Part shown: one piece after another, positions 44,631 through 56,288 of the stretch
Position numbering within the stretch: position 1 is the stretch's first letter
Layout: each line of letters begins with the position of its first letter
Origin: Paralichthys olivaceus
Lineage: Eukaryota > Chordata > Actinopteri > Pleuronectiformes > Paralichthyidae
DNA: 64,000 bases
Direction: 5' to 3'
Assembly: GCF_024713975.1 (NCBI RefSeq)
Contig: NC_091110.1
Coordinates: forward strand, 18,629,501-18,693,500
Translations under genes and position numbers: made by a program
The notes under the pieces: model-generated
Database searches by the model: none
The model's input: only the letters and a program-made list of their open reading frames with translations
What the model was told of the DNA's origin: nothing

Positions 44631-47600
44631 GGGCGTTTAACCTATAGCCACATAGCCGCCACAAGAAATAACAAGATTATTTTTAAACGGAAACCATGTT
44701 TGCACGGCATGTTGATCATGAAACCGCACGTATCATTAACTGTGCACGACAAAGACACGGTGTCGTTCTTAAAGTTGCTGGTGGGACTTCGATCAAAGAT
44801 CCAGTGAAGTTTAGAGTTCCCCTCACTTGTATGCAGCGTTAATCCTCTTTCGACTCAGTTTCAGTTCTGTGATCCACGACTTTACTGGTTTTGCTCAGCT
44901 ATTTTCATTATGATTATCACCAACACGAAAAGTCCTGCACTGGAACGAGTTCATAGATGTTTATATGTCCGTGGACAAAAAATGCTACTTGGGCAAGATG
45001 TTGGTGTAGGTTTAATCTACGGGGCAGGTCTGAGTACTTTCATTAGAAAAACACAAAGTACTGCAACAACAATGAGTTTTACGGACTGGGACAGGAATCG
45101 ATATATATCTTAAAAGAATAATAAAGCATCAAACTGAAATGTAAATGTCTCTGTTTTTCTTGGTTCGTAGGAAGTTAGTATCACAACTTCAAATACTTTG
45201 TCCTCTCTCTTCACCTCAGCCTCAATAAAGGAAAACCAGGGTCCTTTGGATACTATATATTTTTTTAAAAAGGCAAGAGGAGGAGTGGTAGATTTCAGGA
45301 AGTGTGTGGGAGGAGAGGTGGGGAATGTCTGCTGGTGGTAAATAATTAAACACAATGGACTTTCACACCTGTAGTCCACACACACAATGTAAATGTAGGA
45401 GTGTGCCCTTTCATTGGCCTTCCTGTGTTCAGAGCCTTTAACCATTTAGGTTTGGGTATTTTTAACCTGCTGTATGTTTGACATTCAAGCAGAAGCAGAA
45501 AAAGTTTTCAAGTGGTTGTGGGTTTTCTAAACATGATGAAGGAAACAGCGTTCACATCCGTGCACAGAGGCGTGTGAGCCGAGCTATGAAAACACGACTT
45601 TGCTGTGACTGTTGCGGAGGAAGAGAAGTCAAACGAACGTGTAATTTATCTGAAAGGCACTTTTTACATGTAGGAGCAGGACACTTGACTTTAACTGTCT
45701 TTTTGTATCATTGTGTGGCGACAGTACATGATGTCCACATGCGCTTGGAAAGTTAGTTGATTTAATCCACGCAAAACTAAAACATTTTAAACTAATGCCC
45801 TTTCGTTTTGATGATGCCATGTTGAATCATAAGCGCTATCTGCACCATTAAATGACAATAACTGATTAGCTCCTTTCGTAATAACTGATTATTAGTTCAG
45901 ACTGCAATTTGGCTCACTCTCCGATGCACCAGGGAAAATCCTGGCTAAGTGTGTCCGTGTTCTTATGATCCATTTACATGTGGACATGGTCATCAGTCAC
46001 GATTCATAATTTCATTATTATGATTTCATTACAGCTATTTTTCCCTGCACACCCCCACAAACCTATCTGATGTGTTCAGGTACCAGTTCAACCACCAGGA
46101 TGGTCTTTGTGTGACGAGTCAATAGTGTTTCACAGCATTAAAACGCTGGTTTTGGTGGATCTGCAGCTGCGTCCACAGTGATTCTACTGGTTTTATTAAT
46201 AGAACAGACAGAAGTCAGAAAACATTCCCTTGTTTGGACGTCACACAGCACAATAATGATCTCCTCCTCAGACGTTCATCCGCTAAAGGTTAAGATTCAC
46301 CCGATCCTGACCCGTCCGTGCTATTGCATCACAGGCCATTCCCATGTCACCCGTAATCCCACAACGCCTTGTAAGGCAATTTTCTTGTGTCACACAGAAA
46401 ATAGTAAACGCACACAACCGCAAAGACACAACTTGCAACTGCACACACTCAGATATCAGTGCCCTTCATACAAAAAGGCCTGAAATGTCCCCCAAAAAAC
46501 TTTTTGGATTCTCTCTTGGCCCATTTTCCATCCTTCCAACAAGTTTGGTGGAAACGTGTCGAGGAGTTTTTGTGTAATGCCTCTGAAAGACAAACACACA
46601 ATAACAGACAGGGGCGAAGACAAAACCTCGTAAATGAATGGGCGGGGCTTCACATTGTGCTGCCTTCAGTGGATCTTTACTGTTTTCTTTGTCTGGTTGG
46701 GTTTTTCTTCGTATTACTTCGACTTGGAGTCGCAAACGTTTGCTCTCTTTATCCTTTTTCTGCTCGACCAACAACTGGCCTTTCAAGAATCACAGTCACC
46801 AAACTGAATGTTGAGGTTTTTTTTAACCAACTCAGTTCAGTGAGAAACCCTGAATCAGCCGTAGAGTCACTGGTTATGGTCAGAAAATATGCTAAAGATC
46901 ACGGCATCACAGCTAATTTGTAATTATATTTGAGTCTTAAACACAGATTCAGTTCAACTGACTCTTTCGCAGTTTGTCTGATCCGCACCGAACAGGTTAA
47001 CAGTAAAAGCACCTTAAGTTCAGTTAATATAATCACAGGCTTTTGTTAATTTAAGATTAATAGAAACTAAACACAATATCAAACCCAATGTCAAACTACC
47101 AGCAGAGTAATTGTCCCTTGTCTGACTAATCATCATTTACAATGACAAACACACGTCCTCTTTACCACACCTCATCATTATCTTGATGGATGAATCATTA
47201 TTACACATAAATGTGCTGCAGCAATTTAAAATGAGAGGTTACTTTGTGCAAATACACAGAAATGAACTCTGGGAAAAGGCGGGGTGCACCATAAAACCTC
47301 TTCCTCTTTCCTCCTCTCTCTCTCTCCCTCTGGATGTTACACTGACAGCCACATTGATCTGTCTCCCTCTTCCCATAATAACCAGTCAGAGGGAGCAGAG
47401 ACTTCAAAAACAAACCACTCTGCCCCCCCCCCCCATGCCTCGCTGCCAGCTGCACCTCTCCTCGACAAAGAGCGGCCGCATCCACCGCAAGGGTGAAGAG
47501 ATCCCAATCCAATCAAAGTGCAGATGGAGACAGAGTCAGTCCTGGTCTCTGTATTTCACTAGAACGCCAGAGTCGATTTTATGCAAATGCCGGAGTGATG

Positions 47601-50600
47601 CGTTACAAGAAGCTGCACTTGACCTACATAGCTCTTCCACAATTCCTACCCCAATACAGCGGAGGAGATCAGAGGAAGCTGGAAGCAAGGGGACAGGCCT
47701 TATTAACCACCGCCGCGCAGGAATAAAGCAGTGCACTGTGGGTAGAGGAGAAAAAACACAAAGCCGAGTGGTGCTTGTGGAGCGATACAGATGAGTACAG
47801 GAGGAAATGTGCTGGATGTGGTCCAGCACACTGCACTCACACAAGTCTTGAGTGGGTTGAGAACTCATGGAGAGAGGGTACCGAGGAAAATATATTTGGA
47901 AAAAGAGCTGATGATCTGCTTCGGTTCTCAAGGTCCTGACGTGCATACGGAACATTCTCTTCCAGCCAAGTTACTCGTAAAAAATGGTTTGGTTTTGCTG
48001 GAAAGAAAAAAAAAAACGATCCAAGACCAGAACCCTGAGCCGAGGCCGTTCTCAGAGGCTGCTCTCACACAGAAGCGGCACTGAACAAAAATTCCACACA
48101 AATTATACAGGCCAGGCCAAAGCCTCGATGCTTTTGTAATTGCTTGCACAGCCCTGCCCAGAAAAGAAAGGAGGAAAAAAAAAATCTGGGCCTTGATGAT
48201 GACCAAGAAGAGCAGACAGACAACAAAAGAAGAAAGTGTTTTGTTTGGGAGCATGAAGGACACACAAAGATGTGTTCCTGTCTCATGGCCACGCTCACGG
48301 CTAATCTACATGCACATGTGCACACGATAAAACATGCACAACACAACCGGTTAACGCAGACGAGTCTGCAACCTGAATATCCATCATTGTGAAGTCATGA
48401 TGTGCAGACAAGCGTCGCACCAACCCACAGGACTGTATCTTAAAATCTACGACTTCTTTAAAATCCCAAACTTTCCACTGCAGAGATTTACAAATATCCA
48501 TTTTAAAGGAATGGTGCAGGAATTAAAACATTTTGGCATCCTCCTATGTTCAGTACGTAGCCTGTGGGTATTGACATTGTGGGATAGTGCGGTTTGGAAA
48601 ATACCAGAGATTCTGCCCCAAAACCAAATCTGTACTTTATAATATACCTTACTTTGCAAGATGTAAATATTGGGAAACTTATTCTCTATTTCCTCTCTGC
48701 TGCCAATGAATTAAATGGAATCTTAAATCTAAGTGGCTGCAGAGTTTCCACTTGATAAAATCTCAAGTTGGCCACGTTTCTTGCCCCGGTTGTAAGAGGT
48801 CGTTAGATTTACTTGGGGAGCAGAGGATTACAGCAGAGCCGGTCAAGGGAACCGGACTGAGTGCCAACATCACAGAGGCTGTGAAACAGGAGCAATTTGC
48901 AGCGGCACCTTTGCCAACCAAAGTGGCGGGCATCTGATTATGATCGCAAAGATCACCGTGATGGCCAAAACATACTTAGCCATCAGTCAATCCTTAGAAA
49001 GTCTCTGGACTGAGGCGCTGCCAAAAGGGCTCAAGATATCCAACATGGAGGGTTTGAAGAATTGTTTTCATCTGTTTATTTATTTGTTTGTTTGTTTGTT
49101 TGCAGCATCACAGAAAAAGTACTGGACGGATTATCACAAAACTTCTTTTCAGTTTCTTTATATTAGTGTGATTGGATGTTTTAGTGAATCTAAATGTAGT
49201 TTCATCAGGGATGTTGAGCCCTGAGTTCCATTCTAGTTACGACTCCTCCAAACTAAGGCCCAACAGTCTCCTGATGAAACAACATTTCAACCAGCAATAT
49301 ATTTCCCACACTCATGACTCCAGTCCTCTGAATAGGCCTGATTTCTTTCATCAAGATCCACAAATTACTCCTGAAGAAATTGTTAAAAAGTCAAAAAACA
49401 CTATTTCACAGTGTTAAAGAAAGTCGTAAATTAATTAATACCTCTAACGGGACATCCGTTCGGTGGTTTTTGCATAATCCTGCTGACAAACAAACAAATC
49501 AACCAGCCAACAAACAGAGGGACAGGGGTGAAACCTCCTTGGCGCCAGGAGAGGTCGGGTGTTGTTCCAGACTCGACAACCGTGCTTACACGCTCCACAC
49601 CCTGAACGTGGAAACCAGCTCCATAAAACCTGTTACGTAAAGTAAAAATTAAAGCCACTGGCTGTAATCACCGGCTCCCTCTTCGTCAGCAACTTAAACA
49701 GCAGCAATAATGCTCGGCACACACACAGGCTGATCCAGAGCAGCGCCGGCCTGCAGCACTCGCACAATTAATTAGAGACATTCTCTGATATCTGATTAAT
49801 CAACCAATAGGGATGAAACAGGAGCAAATTAAGGACAGACCTTCGCCAAGCAAGCACCAGATACCCGATTATGATCGAAGATAACGGTGATGCCCCAACA
49901 CACACTGTGTTATCATTTAATTATGGGGAAGGCCTGAAGAAATCTCAGCTCCGTACAAAAACACAGATGAAGTAAAAAAGTGTGACAGGTGAGAGCAGGC
50001 CTGAGAACTGAACACAGCCTTGATAAGATTGCTCAGTCAATAGGCTTGGAGGGGCCGCCTAACCCAATAATGCACTCTGCAACAAATAACACGCTTTTGT
50101 GAGACGACGATCTACCAGGGAAAAAAAAAACTGCCGCCTGTCGTTTCCAAGTGGCTGTGCGAACAATTTCAATCCACTTAGGCATCGAACCTAGAGAGCG
50201 GGTCAAGTGATGGGGTGTGGAGATTTGATGCTGACACTCACACTCGCAGCACACTCAGGAATAACTGAGAGGATTAACCATCGGGTGGATGGATACGCTG
50301 CCTGAAAAGCACAGGTGAGAGATGGAATGAAAGCATAGATAGTTCCTGTTCCTGTCGGACGCCTGACGACTAAATTTAGATGAGAGGAAACTTTAAAGAT
50401 CCCTCAGGGAGGATTTGGCACTTCTTCTCCTGCATGAGACTGAAACAACAATACTACTACTTCCTGTGTGCTGCAGCATTAATGTGTTCTCTGAAGGTCA
50501 AGGGCTGCTAATAATTATTATTTCCGCTATTGATCAGTCTCTTGAACGTCTGTTTTGACCGACTGAGTGATCAGCTGGTATTTTAAACGACAGAAAATAT

Positions 50601-52951
50601 TAAACAAATGTCTGGAAACACAAAGATATTCAGCCGACAGAGAAAATCAGTAAATCCTCACAACTGAGAAGCTGGAAGAATCTGTGTTTGTGCTCTGAAG
50701 TGACCTAATGAATTCATTTATCACCAAAACAGTTCAGAGGATAACACGTCAGTTCAGTTTTTATTCTCACCTTCTTGCCCGTGGAGCCCATCTTAGAGAG
50801 GCAGGACTTGGCCAGAGACTGGTATCCACCGATGACCTCAATCTCCTCCACAGCAGGGTAACGCTTCTTCAGCAGGGACCCCAGTTGAGCGTATGGGGCC
50901 TGCGGAGGTGTGGACCCCGGCGGGGCCTCAGATGAGCTTTCCTGTTGGGGCTCAGGTGAGCTCACCTGGGGGTCCACCCTATGTTTAGGCACCACAGTGA
51001 AGGTGTTCCCCTTTCTCCTCTGCACCATGGGGCTGGGAACAGGGACTCGCTGGGGCGGCTCCACCTCAATGTCATCTATATTTGTGACTGGCAGCTGATC
51101 CATGGGAGGTTGTTCTGGAGCCGGGGAGGGGGCAGGGGGGGCGAGAGTGTCTGAGGAGACGGGAGATGAGGCGGGTGGGGAGAAAGGGGGGGAAGATGGG
51201 ACAGCCACAGAGGAGGGGGGTGAGGACAGGGCAGGAGGAGAGGAGGGAGCTGGGGTGTGATCAGGTGATGGAGATAAGGGTTCTGAGGGTGGAGGAGGTG
51301 CAGGACTTGTGGCAACAGCAGGAGGTGGTTCAGGCTTGGATAACCTGACTACCCTCTCCATCTCCTCTTCCAGCTCCTTCTCCTCCTTCCTTTTTGATGG
51401 TGTCAGACTGGGTGTTGGGGCGATGGAGGTTGGCACTCCTGGCACCTCTGCCACTCTGTGAGACGGTGAAGACTTGATCGAGCCAGGCGGCATCTGGCTG
51501 CCTGTTGCAGGTATGGCAGCCAGCCGGCGTTTGGGGATCACTGTGAAGGTGTAGCGGGACTGCAGGCGCAGGTTTGCAAGGGCCCGTGCCTGGGTGTCCC
51601 CATCGGGGATCTGGTTGAGGTCCGGCTTTGGGGAGGGACGGATCTCAAAGTCGGACGAGGAACGCGTCACCTTAGATGAGACGGGGCTTGAGGGGGACTC
51701 GGCACGGGTACGACGGGTCTCCGGAGAGCATGGCACCTTGGGTTTGGGCGACACCTCAGTGGCCTCCCAGTCTCGCTCTCGGGTGAGCTTGGTTGCCCCC
51801 CTGTCTGGCTCATCTCTGGAGGCCACGCCAGGGCCCCCGCTGTCCCCAAACCGCTGACGGAATGAGGACACAGACTGTGGGGAGGCTGTGGAACGCTGGG
51901 GGCTGCCTGGCTCAAAGGCAGCGGGCTGTGGCTTTGGTTTGGAAGAGCAGGGGCTCTGGAAGACGGGCGAGGACGGGAGGCTGCTGCCCGGGCTGCCCGG
52001 TCTGGGCTTTGGCACCAGATCTGGCTGTGGCTTGAGCCAGGGTCTCGGCCTGCAGCCGGCACCGCAGTCCAGCTCCAGCAGGTTCTCCGTGCTGTGGGAC
52101 TTCTTCTGCAGCTTCCCGTAGTTGCTGTCGAACTTCTGCAGCATCCGGCTCACCCTGCCCGGACCCTCACCTGAGTCGTACGGTGGGGTCACGTGGTCGG
52201 GGCGGCCCAGGGTGCTCAGGTTCTCCTCACTCTTGCTCAACGTGGTGTCATAGATCACCACCTCCTTGGCTCTTATCTCGGTCACCGCGCTCCCTCTCTG
52301 GTCCAGGAGGTCGTTCAGGGAGCTGTAGCTACTCACGCCGTTCTGCTGCCACTTGGACCCGGGTTTCACCGCCCCGGCTTCCGGGAAGTAATCCGGATCC
52401 GATTCGATGATGATGATGTTCTCGGCGCGGATGGTCCGTATGCCGGGCACGCTGCCGTACAGCTCCAGGATGTGCTGCACCGGGCGGGCTGCGTTGTCCC
52501 GGTCCTGCCGCCTCCTCCGCTCCTTCTCCAGCTTGATGAACGGGTTCTCCTCCAGCGGGCCCAGGCTTTCCTGCAGCACCAGGCTCTCCTCCCTGGATGT
52601 CGTCGTCTCCGCGGCCGCCGGTCGTGTCTCTTTGTTGTTGACGAAGTGTTGGCTGGCGGTGGTGATGGTGTAATTCCGCCCGGACCCTCCGCTCGGTCCT
52701 CCGTCTCTCTGGGCTCCAACGCCTCCATCTCCTCCACCGCCGCCGCCGCCGCTGCCGTTCACGCTCCCGGTCGCCTCTCCGTTGACCCGCTGCGGGCCCG
52801 CGCCGCCGCCGGGGCTCGTCTCCGCGGCACCGGCTGCTCCAGAGCCCTTCGCCTTCCTCCTCTCCAGGATCTCTCGCTTCCAGGCCGGCATCCTCGGGCT
52901 CTCCTGTCCGGCCTCTTGGCGGAGGACGCGAACGTCTCCCCCACCGGACAT
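34320..52951 (-). CDS. tprn: Taperin
   Basis: Actin-associated, PP1-docking protein concentrated at the taper of hair-cell stereocilia; human TPRN underlies deafness DFNB79. Four coding exons: 52951-50771, 36418-36217, 34797-34673 and 34382-34320, total 2571 nt or 856 aa (human 711). The N-terminal hallmark MPAWKREILERRKAKG is at about residue 21. A long Pro/Ser-rich disordered middle follows. The conserved block LGSLLKKRYPAVEEIEVIGG then leads into KISF, the PP1-binding RVxF-type motif at the start of exon 2. An acidic stretch (DSGDEDEDEKGDG), IPKHSVDFSAWQE and the C-terminal SLSDYSSEPALYF complete the family signature. Phases agree at all junctions and splice sites are GT-AG. The start at 52951 adds 20 residues before MPAWK. 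It is convergent with ssna1. Confidence 0.97.
35325..35430 (+). repeat. Dispersed repeat copy in tprn intron 2
   Basis: AGATCTGGATTCTTATTTGG, ATCTGCACCAAAATTTGATA, AGTAGTTTTTGCGTAATCCT and GCTAAAAAAAACCAAAGC, followed by a degraded tail. It belongs to the family at 49250-49545. Confidence 0.55.
38560..39450. repeat. Degenerate tandem repeat built on TCTATAGACCCTCATCT
   Basis: The phrase (A/T)ATCTATAGACCCT(C/T)ATCTTTAAT recurs with heavy variation: TCTAGACCCTCATCTGGAAT near 38605, GCAGACCCTCATCTTTTATT near 38690, TCTATAGACCCTCATCTGTT near 38880, ACGTCTATAGACCCTTGGG near 38992, then weaker units to about 39440. Units are roughly 25-35 bp. It looks like an old minisatellite. Confidence 0.65.
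41675..41835 (+). repeat. Dispersed repeat sharing GGCCCAACAGTC with 49250
   Basis: AAGGCCCAACAGTCCCCTTA then ATGAAACC and AGATCTGGATTTTCATTT. The first block recurs at 49255-49282 as AAGGCCCAACAGTCTCCTGA and the second at 35325 as AGATCTGGATTCTTATTT, so these are parts of one repeat family. Confidence 0.5.
42314..42356. repeat. Perfect 17-bp inverted repeat (hairpin)
   Basis: TGGCATCGCCTGCTGCC at 42314-42330 is the exact reverse complement of GGCAGCAGGCGATGCCA at 42340-42356, with a 9-nt loop CGTGCTGGT. The stem is GC-rich and perfect. The flanks do not extend the pairing. It lies in tprn intron 1. Confidence 0.85.
42430..42471. repeat. (TG)n microsatellite
   Basis: About 20 TG units. Similar arrays lie at 43939-43971 (TG) and 56502-56529 (CA). 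Confidence 0.95.
44573..44632. repeat. (GA)n microsatellite
   Basis: GTGTGTGTGA runs into about 25 GA units with one GG interruption, inside tprn intron 1. Another GA array is at 2115-2155. Confidence 0.95.
46485..46632 (+). repeat. Dispersed repeat tail copy
   Basis: TTGGATTCTCTCTTGGCCCA, ACAAGTTTGGTGGAAACGTG, AGTTTTTGTGTAATGCC, then ACAGACAGGGGCGAAGACAA and AACCTCGTA. The block order matches the copies at 49385-49545 and, reversed, 3640-3720. Confidence 0.65.
49250..49545 (+). repeat. Dispersed repeat, longest copy
   Basis: Runs from GGCCCAACAGTCTCCTGATG through TTTCATCAAGATCCACAAAT, GGTTTTTGCATAATCCTGCT and (ACAAACAAA)n to GGACAGGGGTGAAACCTCCT and TGGCG. It joins the head seen at 41675 with the tail seen at 46485 and 30478, so it shows the family as one unit of about 300 bp. 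Confidence 0.65.
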
Positions 52952-53698
52952 CGCAAACGGTTGCTGGAAGGGGGATGGGGAGGACTCCGGGGCTCCGAGG
53001 CGGTGTCGCCGCGGCTGTGGATCTCGTCTCCGGCTGTGACTGTACCTGCAGCGCCGCTACCTCGCACTCATCCCCGCCGTCTCTCTCCTCTGACTCCGCT
53101 TCCTCTGTCCGCACGGCCCCTGAACGCGGCTCCGCCTCTCCGCTGCAGCACGAGCCCGCCCGGCCCATCCCACCGCGCTTCCTGATTGGACGCTGCGGCT
53201 CGCGGACACGCCTTCTCTCTATGTGCCACTCCCGTTTCTATTGTTGACCGGGTGGAGGACGGCCTGTCAATCAAACGTGATATGTTCAATTACAATCCGC
53301 CAATTTCAAATAATTTATATTCACCTCTCATCAAATGATTAAATGTAGATTTCTTGTGAGTATTGTTTCGTCTCATTCTGAAGAATCAAACTTGTCATTG
53401 CGAAAGGTTTAAATGTTTTTATTACTGTTATAAGTAGTACGTATACCCATTTACTTATATTTTCAAATCCATTGTTTTCCTTTCAAACTCACATCCACAT
53501 AATAAAATAGTTTTGGCCCAGATCTGACCCACATACTGTGTTCAATGTCTGCCAGATAATAAGTAAGTATAATATTTGTTGTGCTATTCGTGCCATATTC
53601 ACCATTTACCACATTAGCCACTTTAGGTTCACATCCAGATTACACCTGGCCAGGACCACCGCATGTTCAAACAAGGCCTCACATTTGTTGTTGGATGT

Positions 53699-53748
53699 GA
53701 CCGTGGCTCACAGACTGACCGTGGCTCACCGACTGACCGTGGCTCACT
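53699..53748. repeat. 18-bp tandem repeat, nearly 3 units
   Basis: Unit GACCGTGGCTCACNGACT, present as ...CACAGACT, ...CACCGACT and a last partial ...CACTCA. Short and recent-looking. Confidence 0.85.
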
Positions 53749-54596
53749 CAGCAATTGTCGATGGCGATGCCACCTGCTGCTAATCCTGCTGCTGCAAACA
53801 CACGAGCTGAGGAGGAGCCTGCTGCACATGAATCAGCACTTAGAGGGCTATTCTTGGGTACTACAGGAGATTACTGTTCCTCATCAAACATTTATCACCA
53901 GGCCATAATTAAGAACTGCACTGACTGAAGAGTGCAGAGGAAGAGAAATAAAGAAGTGCACAAGTAAACCAGTCAAATGTGCATCATTTCATTTTAAAAC
54001 CAGGCTCGAGAGGTGGAAATTCAAATGTAATCTGTTTTGGGAGCTTCTGGAGGATACAAGGGCCCATCATGATATTTCTGGGATTCAAGGGCAAGGTTTA
54101 AATGTCATAAGGAATGTATATTCTGCTAATTATATTTAAAGGCTCATGTTATTTATCGATGTATTGAATTTCAAAATGTAACTTTTAACTGTTTTAGCGC
54201 AGTGTGCACAGGATTTCTACAAGAGGACTTTCACATCATCCTGACTGTAAAACACAAACATTATCGATATAAAGGAAGACGGTATAATTTACAAGCTGTT
54301 TCCTGCCAAGTCACAGAAAACAAAAACACCAGTATGTGGTTTACATTATGGTTTTTAGTTCCCATGAAAGAAACAGAGCCTCCTTGTGGCAGAAGCTGCA
54401 GCAACAGACCATCACTATTACCCACTGATGATAGAATTAGACAACAGTGATAAAATGTTGATGATTTATTTACATGTATATACAGTTGGACAACATCGAT
54501 GCCATAACAACATAAATAAAAGATATGGTGAATTCCTTCCAAACTAAATTCTACATATACATAATACACAGAATTCCACATCCAGAAATATCTTAG

Positions 54597-54962
54597 AAGT
54601 TCAGTGTGTAAAATTTAGGTGAAAGGATCTATTGGCAGAAATTGAATATAAAATAATCGTAGAAATGTTTCCATTAGTGTTTCATCTAAATCGTCCAAGT
54701 TGTTGTTTTCTTTACCCTTGAATGGGCCCTTTATATTTAAATACTTTATATTTAATATTTATGGGTCCTCTTTACGGAGGCCGCCATGTTTTTTTTACAG
54801 AAGTCCAAACTGGACAAACTAAACCTTTTTGAATTTTCATGACAACTGAAGCTGCCACAGGTTCTCCTGCATGTTTGGAAGAGGAGGGTGAGGTGAGGGG
54901 TATTCAGCCGCAACATGCAACTTCACCACTAGACGTCACTAAATTCTACACACTGGACTTTT
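54597..54962. mobile_element. MITE-like element with terminal inverted repeats
   Basis: Left end AAGTTCAGTGTGTAAAATTT is the inverted copy, with two mismatches, of the right end AAATTCTACACACTGGACTT. The interior has GGAGGCCGCCATGTTTTTTT and AACTGAAGCTGCCACAGG, and ends CACCACTAGACGTCACT next to the right terminus. No transposase frame is present. The ehmt1 intron fragment at 11765-11930 shares the interior. Confidence 0.75.
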
Positions 54963-55794
54963 AAAACGAGGCACAAATACATAATATAATACAAAATATG
55001 AGCGTCACATTCACGAGGTGAAAACGTTACAAAATAAACAGCAAGATCCAGGGAAGACGTGTGCACACAGTTGACTGCTAGAAGTAATCACACTCAGCTC
55101 CTATACATCGGGGTCTTGTCTTGATGGAGCTGACAAACTAGGCGATAAGGGAGCACAGTGCCCGAGGAACGCTTCTTGCAACAGAGTGAGACGTAAAACC
55201 AAATTTCAGAGGCAGTCACTTGTTTCCTCTCGGAACAGAAACATCAATGCTGCAGCAGCTCGTCGACCCACTAAGTTGCCTGAATGCCTCGGTCATTACT
55301 GCCTTGAGGTTCCTCCTGTTTATTTAATTTGTGGTCTGTGCACATTTGCATTACTACATAATATCAGGTATAAATTTCACTCATGGATCACTGTCGACCT
55401 TTGACTGCACCATAGTCATGGTTTAGGCACTACCACAGTCCAAATGCACCGTTACTGCTCCGACATCTTCTCCGAATCTTTGTGCTCTGCAAAGTATCAA
55501 CAACAACTCAAGTCAAAATGGCTCCATTCTGCTCCGTCTTTAAAAATACAATTTAAACTCAAGTTAGCATCATTAACTTTGTCGCTGTTGGAAACACAAA
55601 TGACAGAATTCTGAATTCTGGTGTGACCTGGAACACGTATGTGAAAAACCAAACAATAGAAGTGTTGCTGTGTCTTTAAGGTGCAGACGAACCAAAGGGA
55701 AAATTACACCATTGTTATGCTTTAAATCTCAAAAGGCAGACGAGGACTGCTCTCTGACTGGCGACGTGAAAGCACGACCACTAACGGCCGCTCC

Positions 55795-56211
55795 TCAGTT
55801 GACGCGGCACGCTCGGATCATGAGCAGCTGCAGCAGGATGAAGAGCGGAGAGACGATGAGGCCGAACCACAGGTCTCTGGCTTGTTCCTGCCCGGCCAGC
55901 TTCTGACACAGCAGCACCTCGCACACCAGCTTCAGGCTGAGCACCGTCAGCACCCACAGGAGCCGCAGCACCGCCAGGCGCTTCTCGTTCTCCAGGTACA
56001 GCCGGATGGACACGATGGCCGTGAAGTAGGTGCTGAGGCCGTCGGCGGCAAACAGCGGGACGAAGACCAGCCACCAGCTCAGCGAGGTCACGAACATGTC
56101 GGCTCGCAGGGCCACCAGCATGCTGAAGACGAGCAGAGCCAACAAGTGGAGGAAGAGTTCGAAGGTGGCGAAGCCGAGCCACTGGACCAGCTCCCTCAGG
56201 GAGAAGAGCAT
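55795..56211 (-). CDS. tmem203: Transmembrane protein 203
   Basis: Small multi-pass ER membrane protein linked in mammals to calcium handling and STING signalling. A single coding exon of 138 residues (human 136) starts MLFSLRELVQWLGFATFE. It contains four hydrophobic segments: about 10-33, 45-65, 80-104 and 113-133, with FAADGLSTYF, ENEKRLAVLRLLWVLTVLSL and the C-terminal LLQLLMIRACRVN nearly invariant in vertebrates. The reading frame is open further upstream, but the conserved Met at 56211 is the start. It lies on the same strand as tprn and head-to-head with alad, as in the tprn-tmem203 pair of human 9q34.3. Confidence 0.97.
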   Translation of the reverse strand: MLFSLRELVQWLGFATFELFLHLLALLVFSMLVALRADMFVTSLSWWLVFVPLFAADGLSTYFTAIVSIRLYLENEKRLAVLRLLWVLTVLSLKLVCEVLLCQKLAGQEQARDLWFGLIVSPLFILLQLLMIRACRVN

Positions 56212-56288
56212 GTTGGAGCGCGGCGGGGGGGCGTCAACCAGGGGCGGTCTGACCGACGGGCTCCAGAGCGAGGACAGCAGAGGGAGGC

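Larger units (their letters stand above)
36419..50770 (-). other. First intron of tprn (14.3 kb)
   Basis: GT donor after 50771 and CAG acceptor before 36418. It is rich in simple repeats: AT at 37865-37888, TG at about 40438, 42432 and 43939, GA at 44578-44635. It also holds a degenerate minisatellite (38560-39450), a perfect hairpin (42314-42356) and dispersed repeat tails. The longest open frame (47183-47794, plus) has a low-complexity composition and no recognised similarity. No nested gene was found. Confidence 0.8.
53000..55794. other. tprn upstream region and intergenic DNA
   Basis: 53000-53240 is GC-rich and holds an inverted CCAAT box (ATTGG, about 53187), consistent with a tprn promoter. 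Beyond it lie an 18-bp tandem repeat (53699-53748) and an inverted-repeat element (54597-54962). The part below 55795 should hold the tmem203 3' UTR; an AATAAA on the minus strand at 55324-55319 is a possible signal. No other gene is seen. Confidence 0.55.

Noticed and set aside
47183-47794. 203-codon plus-strand open frame in tprn intron 1
   Set aside because: Composition is Ser/Pro/Arg-biased across CT and C runs. There are no splice or promoter signals and no recognised similarity.
52193-53185. 330-codon open frame on the plus strand
   Set aside because: It is antisense to the GC-rich first exon of tprn. The minus-strand frame carries the conserved MPAWKREILERR and family blocks, and the plus frame has low-complexity composition.
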